Assembly: GCA_902373525.1 (NCBI GenBank)
Contig: CABKMN010000005.1
Location: 47,449-111,448, forward strand
DNA: 64,000 nt
Source: an uncultured Bilophila sp.
GTDB lineage: Bacteria > Desulfobacterota > Desulfovibrionia > Desulfovibrionales > Desulfovibrionaceae
Direction of reading: 5' to 3'
Part shown: piece after piece, positions 43,278 through 52,173 of the stretch
How positions within the stretch are numbered: the stretch's first letter is position 1
How the letters are laid out: each line of letters opens with the position of its first letter
Made by a program: the position numbers and the translations under genes
The notes under the pieces: generated by a model
Told to the model about the DNA's origin: nothing
The model's input: the letters and a program-made list of their open reading frames with translations, nothing else
Databases searched by the model: none

Positions 43278-44675
43278 ATGCGACGGATAGTGTGGAGCCT
43301 GATTTCCCTGTGCCTTGTCCTGTTCAGCCTCGCCCTGCTCTTTCGGTTCGACGACGCGGAGCGGTTCCTGCCCGATCCGCTGGAAAGGCTGGTTTCCGGC
43401 GTGGAGGAAATCCTTTCCCCGTCTCCCGAACACGCTCTGGACGCGTTGCTCGCTGAGGAAAAGCAGGACGACGAGGCCAATGACGACTCGGATCAAGAAG
43501 CCGAGGTCTACGAGGCCAATCCCCGGTATACCGTGGAACAGGACCCCGAGAGAGGCGAAATCCTCCGCAGCGACGTGCAGCAGGGCGACACGGCCGGAAA
43601 AATCCTCGGAGAATGGCTGGACGCCAACGATCTGGCCGAACTGCTCGCCGCCGCCAAGCCGGTATACGCGCTGACCAAAGTCCGGTTCGGGCAACCCTTC
43701 GCCGTGCTCCGCGATCCCCGGACCAAGGCGTTCCGGTGTTTCAAGTACGAAATCAATCAGGAAAAATACCTTATCGTCGAGAAGAAGGACGACCGTTTCG
43801 CCGCGCGTCTTGAGGAAATCGACTACCAGACCTCACTGGCGGTGGTCAAAGGGACTATCAGCACCACGCTCTCGGAAGCCGTTGCGGAACAGGGCGAAAA
43901 CGTGGCCCTCGCCATCGCGCTCGCGCACGTCTTCGCCTCGGAAATCAACTTCATCTCGGACCTGCGAAAAGGCGACGCCTTCGAGGTACTGGTGGAAAAG
44001 CGTTTCCGGCACGACGCGTTCGAAGGCTACGGACGCGTGCTCGGAGCGAAGTTCACCAACCAGAACAAGCCGCACGCCGCCTATCTCTTCCTCAACGAGC
44101 GCGGGCGGGAAACCTACTACAACGCCCAAGGCGACAACCTGCACCGAGAACTGTTGAAAGCGCCGCTCTCCTTCCTGCGCGTGACGTCGCGCTACAGCAT
44201 GGCCCGCAGGCATCCCGTCTTCGGCAAGGTCCGGCCCCATCAGGGCATCGACTACGGCGCGCCCACGGGGACGCCGATCATGGCGGTGGGCGACGGCGTC
44301 ATCAGCAGCATCGGGCGGGCAGGCGGCTACGGCAAGCAGATCATCATCCGACACGACAACGGGCTGGAGTCCCTGTACGGGCACATGTCGCGTTTCGCCA
44401 AGACCATGAAGAACGGCAAACGGGTACGGCAGGGGCAGACCATCGGCTATGTGGGCGCGACCGGCACGGCGACCGGGCCGCATCTGGATTTCCGCATCCG
44501 CAAAAACGGGGCCTTCGTGAACCCGGACAAGCTGATCATTCCTCGGGATCGCGGGCTGGAGAAGCGGCGCATGGCGGACTACAAGGCCGTGGCCAGTGCC
44601 GTGGACGGTTATCTTGAAGGCCGGAAGCCTCTTGCGGGGTACGACCCGGATGCGTGGTTCGGGGACGAAGAGTAA
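43278..44675 (+). CDS. M23 family murein endopeptidase (MepM-like)
   Basis: Start ATG 43278 (MRRIVWSLISLCLVLFSLAL) gives a single N-terminal membrane anchor; the ribosome site is weak. The 465-residue protein has an acidic linker (EEKQDDEANDDSDQEAEV), LysM/OapA-like regions (about 90-290) and a LytM peptidase domain (about 315-430) with the zinc ligands in RPHQGIDYGAPTG and GPHLDFRI plus YGHMSRF. All ligands are present, so it should be an active D,D-endopeptidase cutting peptidoglycan cross-links for wall growth. It is monocistronic. Confidence 0.93.
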   Translation: MRRIVWSLISLCLVLFSLALLFRFDDAERFLPDPLERLVSGVEEILSPSPEHALDALLAEEKQDDEANDDSDQEAEVYEANPRYTVEQDPERGEILRSDVQQGDTAGKILGEWLDANDLAELLAAAKPVYALTKVRFGQPFAVLRDPRTKAFRCFKYEINQEKYLIVEKKDDRFAARLEEIDYQTSLAVVKGTISTTLSEAVAEQGENVALAIALAHVFASEINFISDLRKGDAFEVLVEKRFRHDAFEGYGRVLGAKFTNQNKPHAAYLFLNERGRETYYNAQGDNLHRELLKAPLSFLRVTSRYSMARRHPVFGKVRPHQGIDYGAPTGTPIMAVGDGVISSIGRAGGYGKQIIIRHDNGLESLYGHMSRFAKTMKNGKRVRQGQTIGYVGATGTATGPHLDFRIRKNGAFVNPDKLIIPRDRGLEKRRMADYKAVASAVDGYLEGRKPLAGYDPDAWFGDEE

Positions 44676-44924
44676 GCGGCGGGGGAAGAGAGGGGGGAAG
44701 GAGACGCCTCCGGCGGCCGGGCTGCCGCCCGGACCTGCGCCTCCCGGCAGGCCGGGGGGAATGATTCCCCCCGGACCCCCTCGGATAGGGAACTGCCGGG
44801 GAAAAGGTGACTTTCATCGGTACGACTTATCTTTTTCTCTTTTCTATTATGATAAGCGAGGAAATGTGCCGTTTCATGGGCCGAGCGGAGGGTATTGAGA
44901 GGCGTTCGACAATGTTGCAATCGG
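44676..44924. repeat. GC-rich intergenic stretch with palindromes
   Basis: The region includes a near-perfect palindrome around 44752-44774 (CCGGGGGGAAT / GATTCCCCCCGG) and a GC-rich hairpin before it. These probably terminate the peptidase transcript. No gene is seen. Confidence 0.45.
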
Positions 44925-45479
44925 TTATGAAAGCACCATTTTCTTCTCGCCGGCCTGATAGACGGCGGAGAGTTCCGCGTACAGGCGGCTGATGTGCTCG
45001 AAGCGCACCGCGGCTTCCGGGGTTTCGCACAGGCTCATCACCGGGCGGCTGGTGTAATAGCTGGAATCCTCGGCGGGGCTGGTGCAATGGAACAGTTCCC
45101 GGATCATCTTCTGGTCGTGGGGGATGTTGAAGTCCTTGCTCGTGTTTTCGTAGCCGAACAGGTAATACAGTTCGGGAAACCCGCTCCACGCGATGGCCGA
45201 GGCGCACATGCAGCAGGGCTGATGCGTAGCCAGAAAAAGGCAGTCCTTGGGATCGGGGTGGCCCTGCAATTCCCAGAACTGCTTGATCGCGTAGACCTCG
45301 CCGTGCCAGAGCGGCGAAAAGGCCTCCATGTTGGTTTCGGCGAGCACAAGCGACAGATCGTCCCTGCGCAGCACCGCCGCGCCGAACACCTTGCAGCCGA
45401 TGGCCACGCGCTTGCGGGTGAGGGGCGCGATATCGTATTCAATGACGTCCATCAGACGACGAAACAACGTCTCCTGCAT
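44925..45479 (-). CDS. Cytidine/deoxycytidylate deaminase-family enzyme
   Basis: ATG 45479 follows AGGAG. The 184-residue protein has the zinc-dependent deaminase signature: HxE in PLWHGEVYAIKQFW and the paired cysteines in THQPCCMCASAIAWSG. Both zinc cysteines and the proton-shuttle Glu are present. The family includes guanine deaminase, tRNA adenosine deaminase and CMP deaminases. The long C-terminal part (YYLFGYENTSKDFNIPHDQK) and position do not decide the substrate. It has no operon partner. Confidence 0.88.
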   Translation of the reverse strand: MQETLFRRLMDVIEYDIAPLTRKRVAIGCKVFGAAVLRRDDLSLVLAETNMEAFSPLWHGEVYAIKQFWELQGHPDPKDCLFLATHQPCCMCASAIAWSGFPELYYLFGYENTSKDFNIPHDQKMIRELFHCTSPAEDSSYYTSRPVMSLCETPEAAVRFEHISRLYAELSAVYQAGEKKMVLS

Positions 45480-45787
45480 TGTTTTTCTCCTATAGTAATG
45501 AGGGGGGCGGCATCCGGCGGACGGCGTCTCCCGGCGTTTTCCCGCAGCGGTTCCGGCGGGGCGGCCCGCCCGTGCAGCGGGCTGCCGTAGCAGATCATAC
45601 CCCGCGCGATTTGTCCAACGCTTTTTGACCCGATACCGTGAGAAATCTCTCTCAAGCGCGGTCCACTGGATATTTTCGGACATCCGGTGTAAACATGGAA
45701 CGCATGCCGCACCGGCACCCGTATCCGCCGTAAGGCCGATCCACTCGGAAACGCAACGATTTTTCCTCCTAACCCAACGGAACCGCC
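45480..45787. other. Divergent intergenic region
   Basis: About 310 bp between the deaminase and the ABC importer genes. No gene or clear regulatory site was identified. Confidence 0.4.
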
Positions 45788-46723
45788 ATGATACGCCGTC
45801 TGTTCGCGCTCCTGTCCCTCCTTGTCCTCGGAACCGTCCTCCCCGCCTTCGGCGCTCCCCTCAAACTCGGGGTGCTGCCCGCCGCCGATACCATCGTGCT
45901 CCATGTCGCCGCCGACGAAGGGCTGTTCGCCGAACAGGGGCTGGAGGTGGAACTCATCCCCTTCCAGAGCGCGCTGGAACTCGGGGCCGCCATGCGGGCG
46001 GGTGCGCTGGACGGGCACTTCGGGGACATCATCAACGTCCTGATGCAGAACGAAAGCGGCTCTCCGCAGGCCATCGTGGCGACCACCTCCCACTCCTCTC
46101 CGGAAGGCCGCTGCTTCGGACTGGTGGTTTCCCCCAAATCCGAGGCGCAGACGCTGGCGGACCTCAAAGGAAAGGACATCGCCGTCTCCAGCGCGACCAT
46201 CATCGACTTTCTGCTGACCGAGCTGCTCCAGAAAGAAGAGGTCGCTCCCGACTTCCTGAACCGGCAGGACATCCGGCAGATTCCGGTGCGCCTGCAAATG
46301 CTCCTGAGCGGGCAGATCGAATCCGCGCTGCTGCCCGAGCCGCTGGTTTCGCTCGTGGAGGCCAAGGGCGCGCGCACCATCCTCGACGACCGCAAGCTGA
46401 ACACGCCGCTGGCGGTCATCGCCCTGAAGCGCACCGTGCTCGACGCTCCCGACGGCGCGGGCACCGTGGCGAAATTCCGCAAGGCGCTCACGGAGGCCGC
46501 CGCGCGCATCAACGGCAAGCCCGACACCTACCGCCCGGTCATGGAAGCCAAGGGACTGCTCCCCAAGGGCGCGTCCGCCCAGTACGCGATGGTCCGCTTC
46601 GACATGAAGCATACCCCGACCGGGCTGCCTTCCGAGGCGGACATCAAGGCCTTCGCGGACTGGATGAAGGCCAACCGCATCCTCAAGAAAGACCCGGCCT
46701 ACGCCGACGTGGTTTTCCGGTGA
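45788..46723 (+). CDS. ABC importer substrate-binding protein (NitT/TauT type)
   Basis: ATG 45788 starts MIRRLFALLSLLVLGTVLPA, a signal peptide ending near AFG-AP. The 311-residue protein has the SsuA/TauA/ThiY-type fold: PLKLGVLPAADTIVLHVAAD, EGLFAEQGLEVELIPFQSAL, DGHFGDIINVLM and LLSGQIESALLPEPLVSLV. It captures a small anionic or pyrimidine-like solute for the ATPase and permease encoded downstream. The ATPase start GTG overlaps its stop (GTGA), so the two are translationally coupled. The substrate is not deducible from sequence alone. Confidence 0.92.
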   Translation: MIRRLFALLSLLVLGTVLPAFGAPLKLGVLPAADTIVLHVAADEGLFAEQGLEVELIPFQSALELGAAMRAGALDGHFGDIINVLMQNESGSPQAIVATTSHSSPEGRCFGLVVSPKSEAQTLADLKGKDIAVSSATIIDFLLTELLQKEEVAPDFLNRQDIRQIPVRLQMLLSGQIESALLPEPLVSLVEAKGARTILDDRKLNTPLAVIALKRTVLDAPDGAGTVAKFRKALTEAAARINGKPDTYRPVMEAKGLLPKGASAQYAMVRFDMKHTPTGLPSEADIKAFADWMKANRILKKDPAYADVVFR

Positions 46724-47496
46724 GCAACGACGGACGCCGCGACGCGGGCATCGCCGTCCGCGACCTGAGCAAGGGCTACGGGGAAGGCCCCGTGCTGGAC
46801 GGTCTGTCCTTCGACCTGCCGGACGGTGAGACACTCTCGGTCATCGGCCCTTCCGGGTGCGGCAAAAGCACCCTGCTCTACCTGCTCGCCGGACTGGACA
46901 AGCCGGACCGGGGCACGGTACGCACGGGAGACGTCGGAAGGCGCGACAAAGGGCGCATTTCGTTCATCCTTCAGGATTACGGTCTGTTTCCGTGGAAGAC
47001 CGTGCGGGAAAATCTGGCCCTGCCGCTGGAATTGCAGGGGCTGTCTTCCGAACGACGGCGCGAAGCCGTGGCGGGCATGCTGGACGAACTCGGTCTCGCC
47101 GGACTGGACGAACGATACCCGGCGCAGCTTTCCGGCGGCCAGCGACAGCGCATCGCCATAGGCCGGGCGCTGATCACGGACCCGGACATCCTGCTTATGG
47201 ACGAGCCCTTTTCCTCGCTTGACGCGCTGACGCGCGAACATCTCCAGACGACCGTGCTGTCTCTGTGGCAGCGCCGCCGCCCCACCTGCGTCCTCGTGAC
47301 GCACAACGTTCCCGAAGCCGTGTTTCTGGGCAAGCACGTCATGGTGATGAACGGTCGCCCGGCCCGCAACGTCATGTGGCTGGAAAACCCCTGTTTCGGC
47401 GATGCGGAAGCGCGCGGGGAGGACCGGTATTTCGCCCTGACCAAACGGGTGTACGCCGCCTTGTCCGGGACGGAGGATTGCCCATGTCCACACTGA
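46720..47496 (+). CDS. ABC importer ATPase
   Basis: GTG 46720 overlaps the binding-protein stop. The 258-residue protein has Walker A GPSGCGKST, Q-loop FILQDYGLFPW, signature LSGGQRQR, Walker B ILLMDEPFSSLD and the switch His in LVTHNVPEAV. It is of the SsuB/TauB/NrtD type that energises NitT/TauT importers. Its 3' end overlaps the AbrB-type gene by 13 nt. Confidence 0.95.
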   Translation: MSNDGRRDAGIAVRDLSKGYGEGPVLDGLSFDLPDGETLSVIGPSGCGKSTLLYLLAGLDKPDRGTVRTGDVGRRDKGRISFILQDYGLFPWKTVRENLALPLELQGLSSERRREAVAGMLDELGLAGLDERYPAQLSGGQRQRIAIGRALITDPDILLMDEPFSSLDALTREHLQTTVLSLWQRRRPTCVLVTHNVPEAVFLGKHVMVMNGRPARNVMWLENPCFGDAEARGEDRYFALTKRVYAALSGTEDCPCPH

Positions 47497-47984
47497 TCGT
47501 CCTGTTGCTCTGCGGTGCCGCGGGCGGCTTTCTCTTCGAGTGGTTCGGCCTGCCCGGCGGGGCCATGACCGGAGCCATCGTCGCGGTCATCATTCTGAAA
47601 AGTTTTTCCGTGATGCCTCAGGCCGCGTTTCCCCGGCCCTTCCAGTTCCTCGTCTACGTCTGCCTCGGTGTTCTGGTCGGGAACATGTACCGGCCCGAAA
47701 TGCTCCTCGCGGTACGCGACACATGGCCCGTACTGCTCATCAGCACCCTTCTCGTGCTCGCCGCCGGGATGCTCATCGCCGTTTTCGTGGTCAAATTCGG
47801 CAACCTCGACGTGACCAGCGCCTACCTCGCCACCAGCCCCGGCGGCCTGAACGTCGTGGTCGGACTCGCCGCGGACATGGGCCCCAACGCGCCCATCGTC
47901 CTCGCCTACCAGATGGTCCGGCTCTACGCCATCATCCTCACGGTGCCCCTCGCCGCCCGGATTTTGCACAAATTTTTACAATAG
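47484..47984 (+). CDS. AbrB-family membrane protein (half-length)
   Basis: ATG 47484 follows CGGAGG and overlaps the ATPase gene. The 166-residue protein has about five helices with the AbrB/DUF-type signature LFEWFGLPGGAMTGAIVAVI and YLATSPGGLNVVVGLAADMG. It corresponds to one repeat of the usual two-repeat AbrB family (about 340 residues), so it may work as a dimer. Its presence inside an ABC importer operon suggests a linked transport step, but the function of this membrane family is poorly known. It is unrelated to the DNA-binding AbrB. Confidence 0.82.
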   Translation: MSTLIVLLLCGAAGGFLFEWFGLPGGAMTGAIVAVIILKSFSVMPQAAFPRPFQFLVYVCLGVLVGNMYRPEMLLAVRDTWPVLLISTLLVLAAGMLIAVFVVKFGNLDVTSAYLATSPGGLNVVVGLAADMGPNAPIVLAYQMVRLYAIILTVPLAARILHKFLQ

Positions 47985-48009
47985 GCGGATGATAACGGAA
48001 CACCGGGAG

Positions 48010-48212
48010 AAGAGAATGTTTTTTCAAAAGGCTGTGTCATAGAAAACGGTTGATGCTTTATTCCTTGAAATGCCAAAGGAATAACCAATAAAATGCCCCA
48101 AACATGGATTCCGCCGAGGGGAGAACTGGAGAAAAAGGTCGTCGTTTCACCGTGCTGTGGAGATGAAACAACCACATCCTATGACAGAGCCTTTCAAAAA
48201 AGCGTTCTCCTC
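48010..48212. mobile_element. MITE-like element with terminal inverted repeats
   Basis: TTTTTTCAAAAGGCTGTGTC at the left (48019 onward, continuing ATAG) and the complement of TTTTTTGAAAGGCTCTGTCA at the right (up to 48201) form imperfect inverted repeats of about 24 bp, extendable to about 30. They flank roughly 150 bp without a transposase. The ends resemble insertion-sequence termini. It separates the AbrB-type gene from the permease gene of the same transport operon. Confidence 0.5.
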
Positions 48213-48560
48213 TCCTCCCCGCCTCTTCCAGCGCCGTTTTGACCGTAGCGAATCCCTTTTCACGGCTTTTCCAGACGTCTCGGACGAGGCGTGCCAAGAC
48301 GTACTTGTCTTTGAAACACCAAACCGGGAAAAAACCTCGTTTGCCCCGGTAAACATAACCGGGAAAACTGCCGCCGCGACCGGTTGCGCCGGGCTCCGAC
48401 CCGAAGGGCGACCCCGCAGGGCCGTGACCGTTGGGCGATCCAGCCTTACGGGCATCGAGAAAACGCGGCTCGCCCCCGGACGGGGAGCCCGGAGGGGCGG
48501 TAGCCCGCCGGTGCGGCTCGCACCTCTGGCCGCCGGAGACATACAAAGGTTCATACCTCT
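48213..48560. other. Region between the MITE-like element and the permease gene
   Basis: Frames on both strands are open but have no ribosome sites or recognisable domains, and their composition is that of GC-rich non-coding DNA. It may carry a secondary promoter for the permease and crcB genes. Confidence 0.35.
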
Positions 48561-49319
48561 ATGAAAGGACTCTTCCGTTATCTTTTGGCGCTGGCGGCGT
48601 TGCTGGCCTTCTGGCAGATCGGCTCCGTGGCGCTCGGCGAATTTCTCCTGCCGCGCCCGCTTGAGGTGCTGGCGTACTTCGGGGAATCCCTGACCACGGG
48701 CGCGTTCTGGCAACACGCCGGAGCCAGCGCGTGGCGCGTCGCCTCCGCCATGAGCCTCGCGTGGATCGTCGCCTTCCCGCTCGGGCTGATTCTGGGACAC
48801 GTCAGGGCTGTGGACAACACCCTGTCCCCGCTCGTCTTCCTGACCTATCCTCTGCCCAAGATCGTCCTGCTGCCCCTGTTCCTCACCCTGTTCGGACTCG
48901 GTGACCTGCCCCGCGTCCTGCTCATCGCCCTGACCACCGGCTACCAGATTCTGGTGGTCACGCGGGCCAGCGCGCAGGGGCTGGACAGGAAATACCTCGA
49001 TTCGTTCCGGTCGCTCGGCGGAAGCCCCGTCCAGACGCTCCGGCACATCCTCATCCCGGCGGCCCTGCCCGACGCCATGACCGCCCTGAAAGTCGCCAGC
49101 GGCACGGCGGTGGCCGTGCTGTTCATGGCCGAATCCTTCGCCACGCGAAAGGGCCTCGGGTTCCTGATCATGGACGCGTGGGGGCGGGGCGATCAGCTCG
49201 AAATGTTCACGGGCATCCTCGCCATGAGCCTGCTCGGAGTGGCCCTGTACGAACTGTGCAACGCGCTGGAAAAGAAATGCTGCCGCTGGAGGAGTTTCCA
49301 GATGAAAAGGAAACGCTGA
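48561..49319 (+). CDS. ABC importer permease (NitT/TauT type)
   Basis: ATG 48561 starts MKGLFRYLLALAALLAFWQI. The 252-residue protein has six helices and the binding-protein-dependent permease EAA-type loop (YLDSFRSLGGSPVQTLRHIL then IPAALPDAMTALKV). It is the membrane subunit for the binding protein and ATPase encoded 1-2 kb upstream, although about 576 bp with a MITE-like insertion now separate them. Its stop overlaps the first crcB start (TGATG), so the fluoride channels are translationally coupled to it. Confidence 0.93.
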   Translation: MKGLFRYLLALAALLAFWQIGSVALGEFLLPRPLEVLAYFGESLTTGAFWQHAGASAWRVASAMSLAWIVAFPLGLILGHVRAVDNTLSPLVFLTYPLPKIVLLPLFLTLFGLGDLPRVLLIALTTGYQILVVTRASAQGLDRKYLDSFRSLGGSPVQTLRHILIPAALPDAMTALKVASGTAVAVLFMAESFATRKGLGFLIMDAWGRGDQLEMFTGILAMSLLGVALYELCNALEKKCCRWRSFQMKRKR

Positions 49320-49690
49320 TGACGCCCGATCTGCTCTGGGTCGCGGGAGGGGGCGCGGCAGGCGCCCTGTGCCGCCACCTGATCTCTACGAAATGCTCGT
49401 TACGGCTCGGGACGGCGTTTCCCTACGGCACCCTGCTGGTCAACGTACTCGGATCATTGCTCATGGGACTGCTCGGCGGGTGCTGGGAACGCTGGGGCCT
49501 GTTCCCTGTTCCGGGACTGCTCATCGGTTCCGGGTTTCTCGGCGCGCTGACCACCTTCTCCACGTTCTCGATGGACACCTTCGCCGCCTTCCGCGACGGA
49601 CAGCCGGGCAAGGCCGCGCTGAACGTCGCCCTGAACACGATCCTGTGCCTCGGCGCCGCCGCCGGGGGCTTCTTTCTCATTGTCGTGTAA
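49319..49690 (+). CDS. crcB: CrcB/Fluc fluoride channel, subunit 1
   Basis: The 123-residue protein has four helices with the family motifs GGAAGALCRHLIS, PYGTLLVNVLGSLLMG (pore Asn) and GALTTFSTFSMDTF (the TTFSTFS pore/sodium motif). Fluc channels export fluoride passively as dual-topology dimers. The start overlaps the permease stop, placing it in the importer transcript. No fluoride riboswitch can be recognised upstream. Confidence 0.93.
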   Translation: MTPDLLWVAGGGAAGALCRHLISTKCSLRLGTAFPYGTLLVNVLGSLLMGLLGGCWERWGLFPVPGLLIGSGFLGALTTFSTFSMDTFAAFRDGQPGKAALNVALNTILCLGAAAGGFFLIVV

Positions 49691-49703
49691 CCGGAATCAC
49701 GCC

Positions 49704-50126
49704 ATGCTTTTCTCGAAAGATTCGGCTGCGGTCATGGTCGGGGGCGGCGCGGGCGCGGTCTGCCGCGTCATGCTTGGGGAAGCCGTCATGCGGGCGATGG
49801 GGGCGCCCTTGGGGTTTCCTCTGGGCATCCTGTGCGTCAACGTGCTCGGCGGATTTCTCATGGGGCTTCTGCAAGGCGGCATGCAACGCGCCGGAAAACC
49901 GTTCCGGGCGGGCTACCTCCTGCTCGGCACGGGGTTTCTGGGCGGCTTCACCACCTTTTCCACCTTTTCGCTGGATACGCTGCTGCTGTTCCGCCACTCC
50001 GCGCCGCTCGCCGGGCTGAACGTCATCCTGAACGTGTCCCTGTGCGTCTGCGCGGTCCGGGCGGGCTACGCGCTGCTGGCCCCGCGTGCCGCAACAGGCT
50101 CCCCGAGAAGGATTTCTGTACAATAA
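49704..50126 (+). CDS. crcB: CrcB/Fluc fluoride channel, subunit 2
   Basis: ATG 49704 lies 13 nt after the first crcB gene. The 140-residue protein repeats the motifs (GGAGAVCRVMLGEAV; PLGILCVNVLGGFLMG; GGFTTFSTFSLDTL). Paired, divergent crcB genes normally encode the two halves of an antiparallel heterodimer. The second copy has a longer charged C-terminus (APRAATGSPRRISVQ). Confidence 0.92.
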   Translation: MLFSKDSAAVMVGGGAGAVCRVMLGEAVMRAMGAPLGFPLGILCVNVLGGFLMGLLQGGMQRAGKPFRAGYLLLGTGFLGGFTTFSTFSLDTLLLFRHSAPLAGLNVILNVSLCVCAVRAGYALLAPRAATGSPRRISVQ

Positions 50127-50209
50127 CACGCTTTTTTGCTAGGAAAAAGACGTTTCCGAAACCCGCCTTGAAGGCGGACTTCGGAAGGTCCGTCAGCAAA
50201 GGAATCACC

Positions 50210-50494
50210 ATGCGCACGCTGTTCCTGTCCCTGTTCGCCCTGCTCCTGCCCGCCGCGGCACAGGGCGCGTCCCTGCTTCCCGGCGGAGACTACCCCGCCC
50301 CGGAATGTCGCTCCCCGCTCCGCCCCCTGCCGGGCGACGGTCCAATGGACTGGCGGCTGTACCGTTCCGACATGGAAACCTACCGGCAGTGCGTGGAAAA
50401 CTATCTCGCCACGGCCCGGCAGGACGTCGACCGCATCCGCAAGCGGATGGAACGCGCCGTCCGCGAATACAACGAAGAATCCGGCAACCTGTAA
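50210..50494 (+). CDS. Small secreted helical protein
   Basis: ATG 50210 follows AAAGGA. The 94-residue product has a Sec signal (MRTLFLSLFALLLPAAAQGA) and a mature part with two cysteines (PECRSPLRP, YRQCVENY) and a C-terminal amphipathic helix (RQDVDRIRKRMERAVREYNE). No family is recognised. The two cysteines could form a disulfide. It follows the crcB pair by 83 nt and may share the transcript. Confidence 0.65.
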   Translation: MRTLFLSLFALLLPAAAQGASLLPGGDYPAPECRSPLRPLPGDGPMDWRLYRSDMETYRQCVENYLATARQDVDRIRKRMERAVREYNEESGNL

Positions 50495-50625
50495 TCCGCC
50501 CGCGTTCCCGACAGGAGCGCCCGCTTCCCTCCGGCGTCGCGGCTTCTTCCGAGAGCGCCCGAACCGGACGTTTTCCGGCGATCTTTCCCGCAAACAACCC
50601 GCCGCCACGCGGCGAGGAGCTCTGA

Positions 50626-51645
50626 ATGACTCGAGTGCTTGCCTGTCTGGCCCTTGGAGCATGGGTACTCCTGCTCTGGCCTTTCCCGATCACGACGTTC
50701 ATGGCGACCTGTATGGCCTGCGTCACCTATCCGGCATACCGCAGGCTGCACCGGCGGCTGTCCCCCTCATGGGCCATGACCGCCTATACGGTGGGTCTGG
50801 CGGCCATCACCATCCTGCCTCTCGCCACGGTGGTGTCGCTGGTGACGCCGCAGGCCGTCGCCGGGCTCAAAATCCTCGACGGCCTGCGTGATTCCGGCTG
50901 GATACATAGCCCTGAGGCGCAGGCGTGGTTCGCATCCGTGGACGCGTGGCTCAAGAACCTGCCCGGACTGGAAGGCGGGCTGGACCAGCTCGCCAGCACC
51001 GCCGCCGGACTGGCCGGGACCGCGGCCCGCACCGTGCTCGCGGGCGGCGTAGGCATCGCGGGCGGCGCGTTTCAGGCCGTGCTGGTCATGTTCCTGTTCG
51101 TCATGATCACCATGATGTGCGCGACCCGCGCCGACCTTATCCATGAATTCGCCTGCCGCCTGACCCAATGGCCCGCCGAGGTCATCGACCGCTTCGTCTC
51201 CACCATCCGCAAGGCCATCTTCGGCGTGCTGGTCGGCGTCGTCTTCGTGGCGCTCATTCAGGGCTTTCTCTGCGGCGTGGGCTTCGCCTTCGCGGAGGTG
51301 CCCCAGCCCGCGTTCTGGGGGCTCATCGCGGCGTTCGTCGCGCCCATCCCGTTCATCGGCACCGCGCTGGTCTGGGTCCCGGTGTGCATCTGGCTGTGGC
51401 TCACCGGGTCCACGGTCGCCTGCATCGGCCTCGCCATCTGGTGCGCGCTGGTCGTGGCGGGCGTGGACAACCTGCTCCGCCCCTTCTTCCTCAAGACCGG
51501 CATCGACGCCTCGGTCGTCACGCTGATCCTGTCCATCCTCTGCGGCCTCGCGGCGTTCGGCCCCGTCGGCGTCTTCGCCGGGCCGGTGCTCGTGGCCGTC
51601 GCCATTCAGGCGGGCAACGAAAGCACGCTGTCCCACCGCCGCTGA
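50626..51645 (+). CDS. AI-2E family transporter (PerM/YdiK-like)
   Basis: ATG 50626 follows GAGGAG. The 339-residue protein has about eight helices and the family region FLCGVGFAFAEVPQPAFWGL, IAAFVAPIPFIGTALVWVPV and VDNLLRPFFLKTGIDASVVT. Members are assigned to export of AI-2 or to Na+/H+ antiport. The substrate here cannot be assigned. It appears monocistronic. Confidence 0.9.
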   Translation: MTRVLACLALGAWVLLLWPFPITTFMATCMACVTYPAYRRLHRRLSPSWAMTAYTVGLAAITILPLATVVSLVTPQAVAGLKILDGLRDSGWIHSPEAQAWFASVDAWLKNLPGLEGGLDQLASTAAGLAGTAARTVLAGGVGIAGGAFQAVLVMFLFVMITMMCATRADLIHEFACRLTQWPAEVIDRFVSTIRKAIFGVLVGVVFVALIQGFLCGVGFAFAEVPQPAFWGLIAAFVAPIPFIGTALVWVPVCIWLWLTGSTVACIGLAIWCALVVAGVDNLLRPFFLKTGIDASVVTLILSILCGLAAFGPVGVFAGPVLVAVAIQAGNESTLSHRR

Positions 51646-52173
51646 GCCTCAACCGGCCCCCAACGCGGCATTCACCAAACCGATTGAAGCGCGTGAGGCG
51701 GGGAAACGGCACAAGCGGTTCAACACGATCCGGCGACGAAGGCGTACGCGCCTTTCTCTCCGCAACGGACAACTGGGCACCACAGTTTCATCAACCGTAC
51801 GCGCGGACACGCCCCCCAAAAACAGGAGGCCTTTCTTCGGAGAGGCCTCCTCAGATGTCTTTTCCTTTCCGCCGCGGGAGGCTTTCCCGGATGCCGCAAC
51901 GCTGTCCCGGCGAACCCGGCCTCGATTGGTTCCGCCGACTCTCCGGGAAACTTATCATTCCGCCCCCGAAAGGCGTACAAATTTTTACCTCCCCAATAAG
52001 TTCCTCTTTTTGCACGGTTCGGATGCGCACCACCCGCACGGGACGCCCCCAAGTGCGCAAAGTAAAGAACTTTGTACCAAATCAAGCTATTTACAAGCCC
52101 TTCCGTGTAGCTATTATGGGGGAAACAGTTTGAACCGAACTGTGCACCAATCGTTCTAAAGGAGTTTTCACAC
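51646..52173. other. Intergenic region upstream of the DegP gene
   Basis: The region contains a hairpin AGGAGGCCT / AGGCCTCCT (51823-51850) that probably ends the AI-2E gene transcript. The last 120 bp are AT-rich and should hold the protease promoter. No gene is supported. Confidence 0.5.

Noticed and set aside
48058..48546. A 162-residue minus-strand frame across the MITE-like element
   Set aside because: It starts in GC-rich spacer, runs through the inverted repeats and has no ribosome site; more likely a by-product of the repeat.
49300..49330. Possible fluoride riboswitch before crcB
   Set aside because: The crcB start overlaps the permease stop, leaving no leader; nothing resembling the riboswitch fold was seen nearby.
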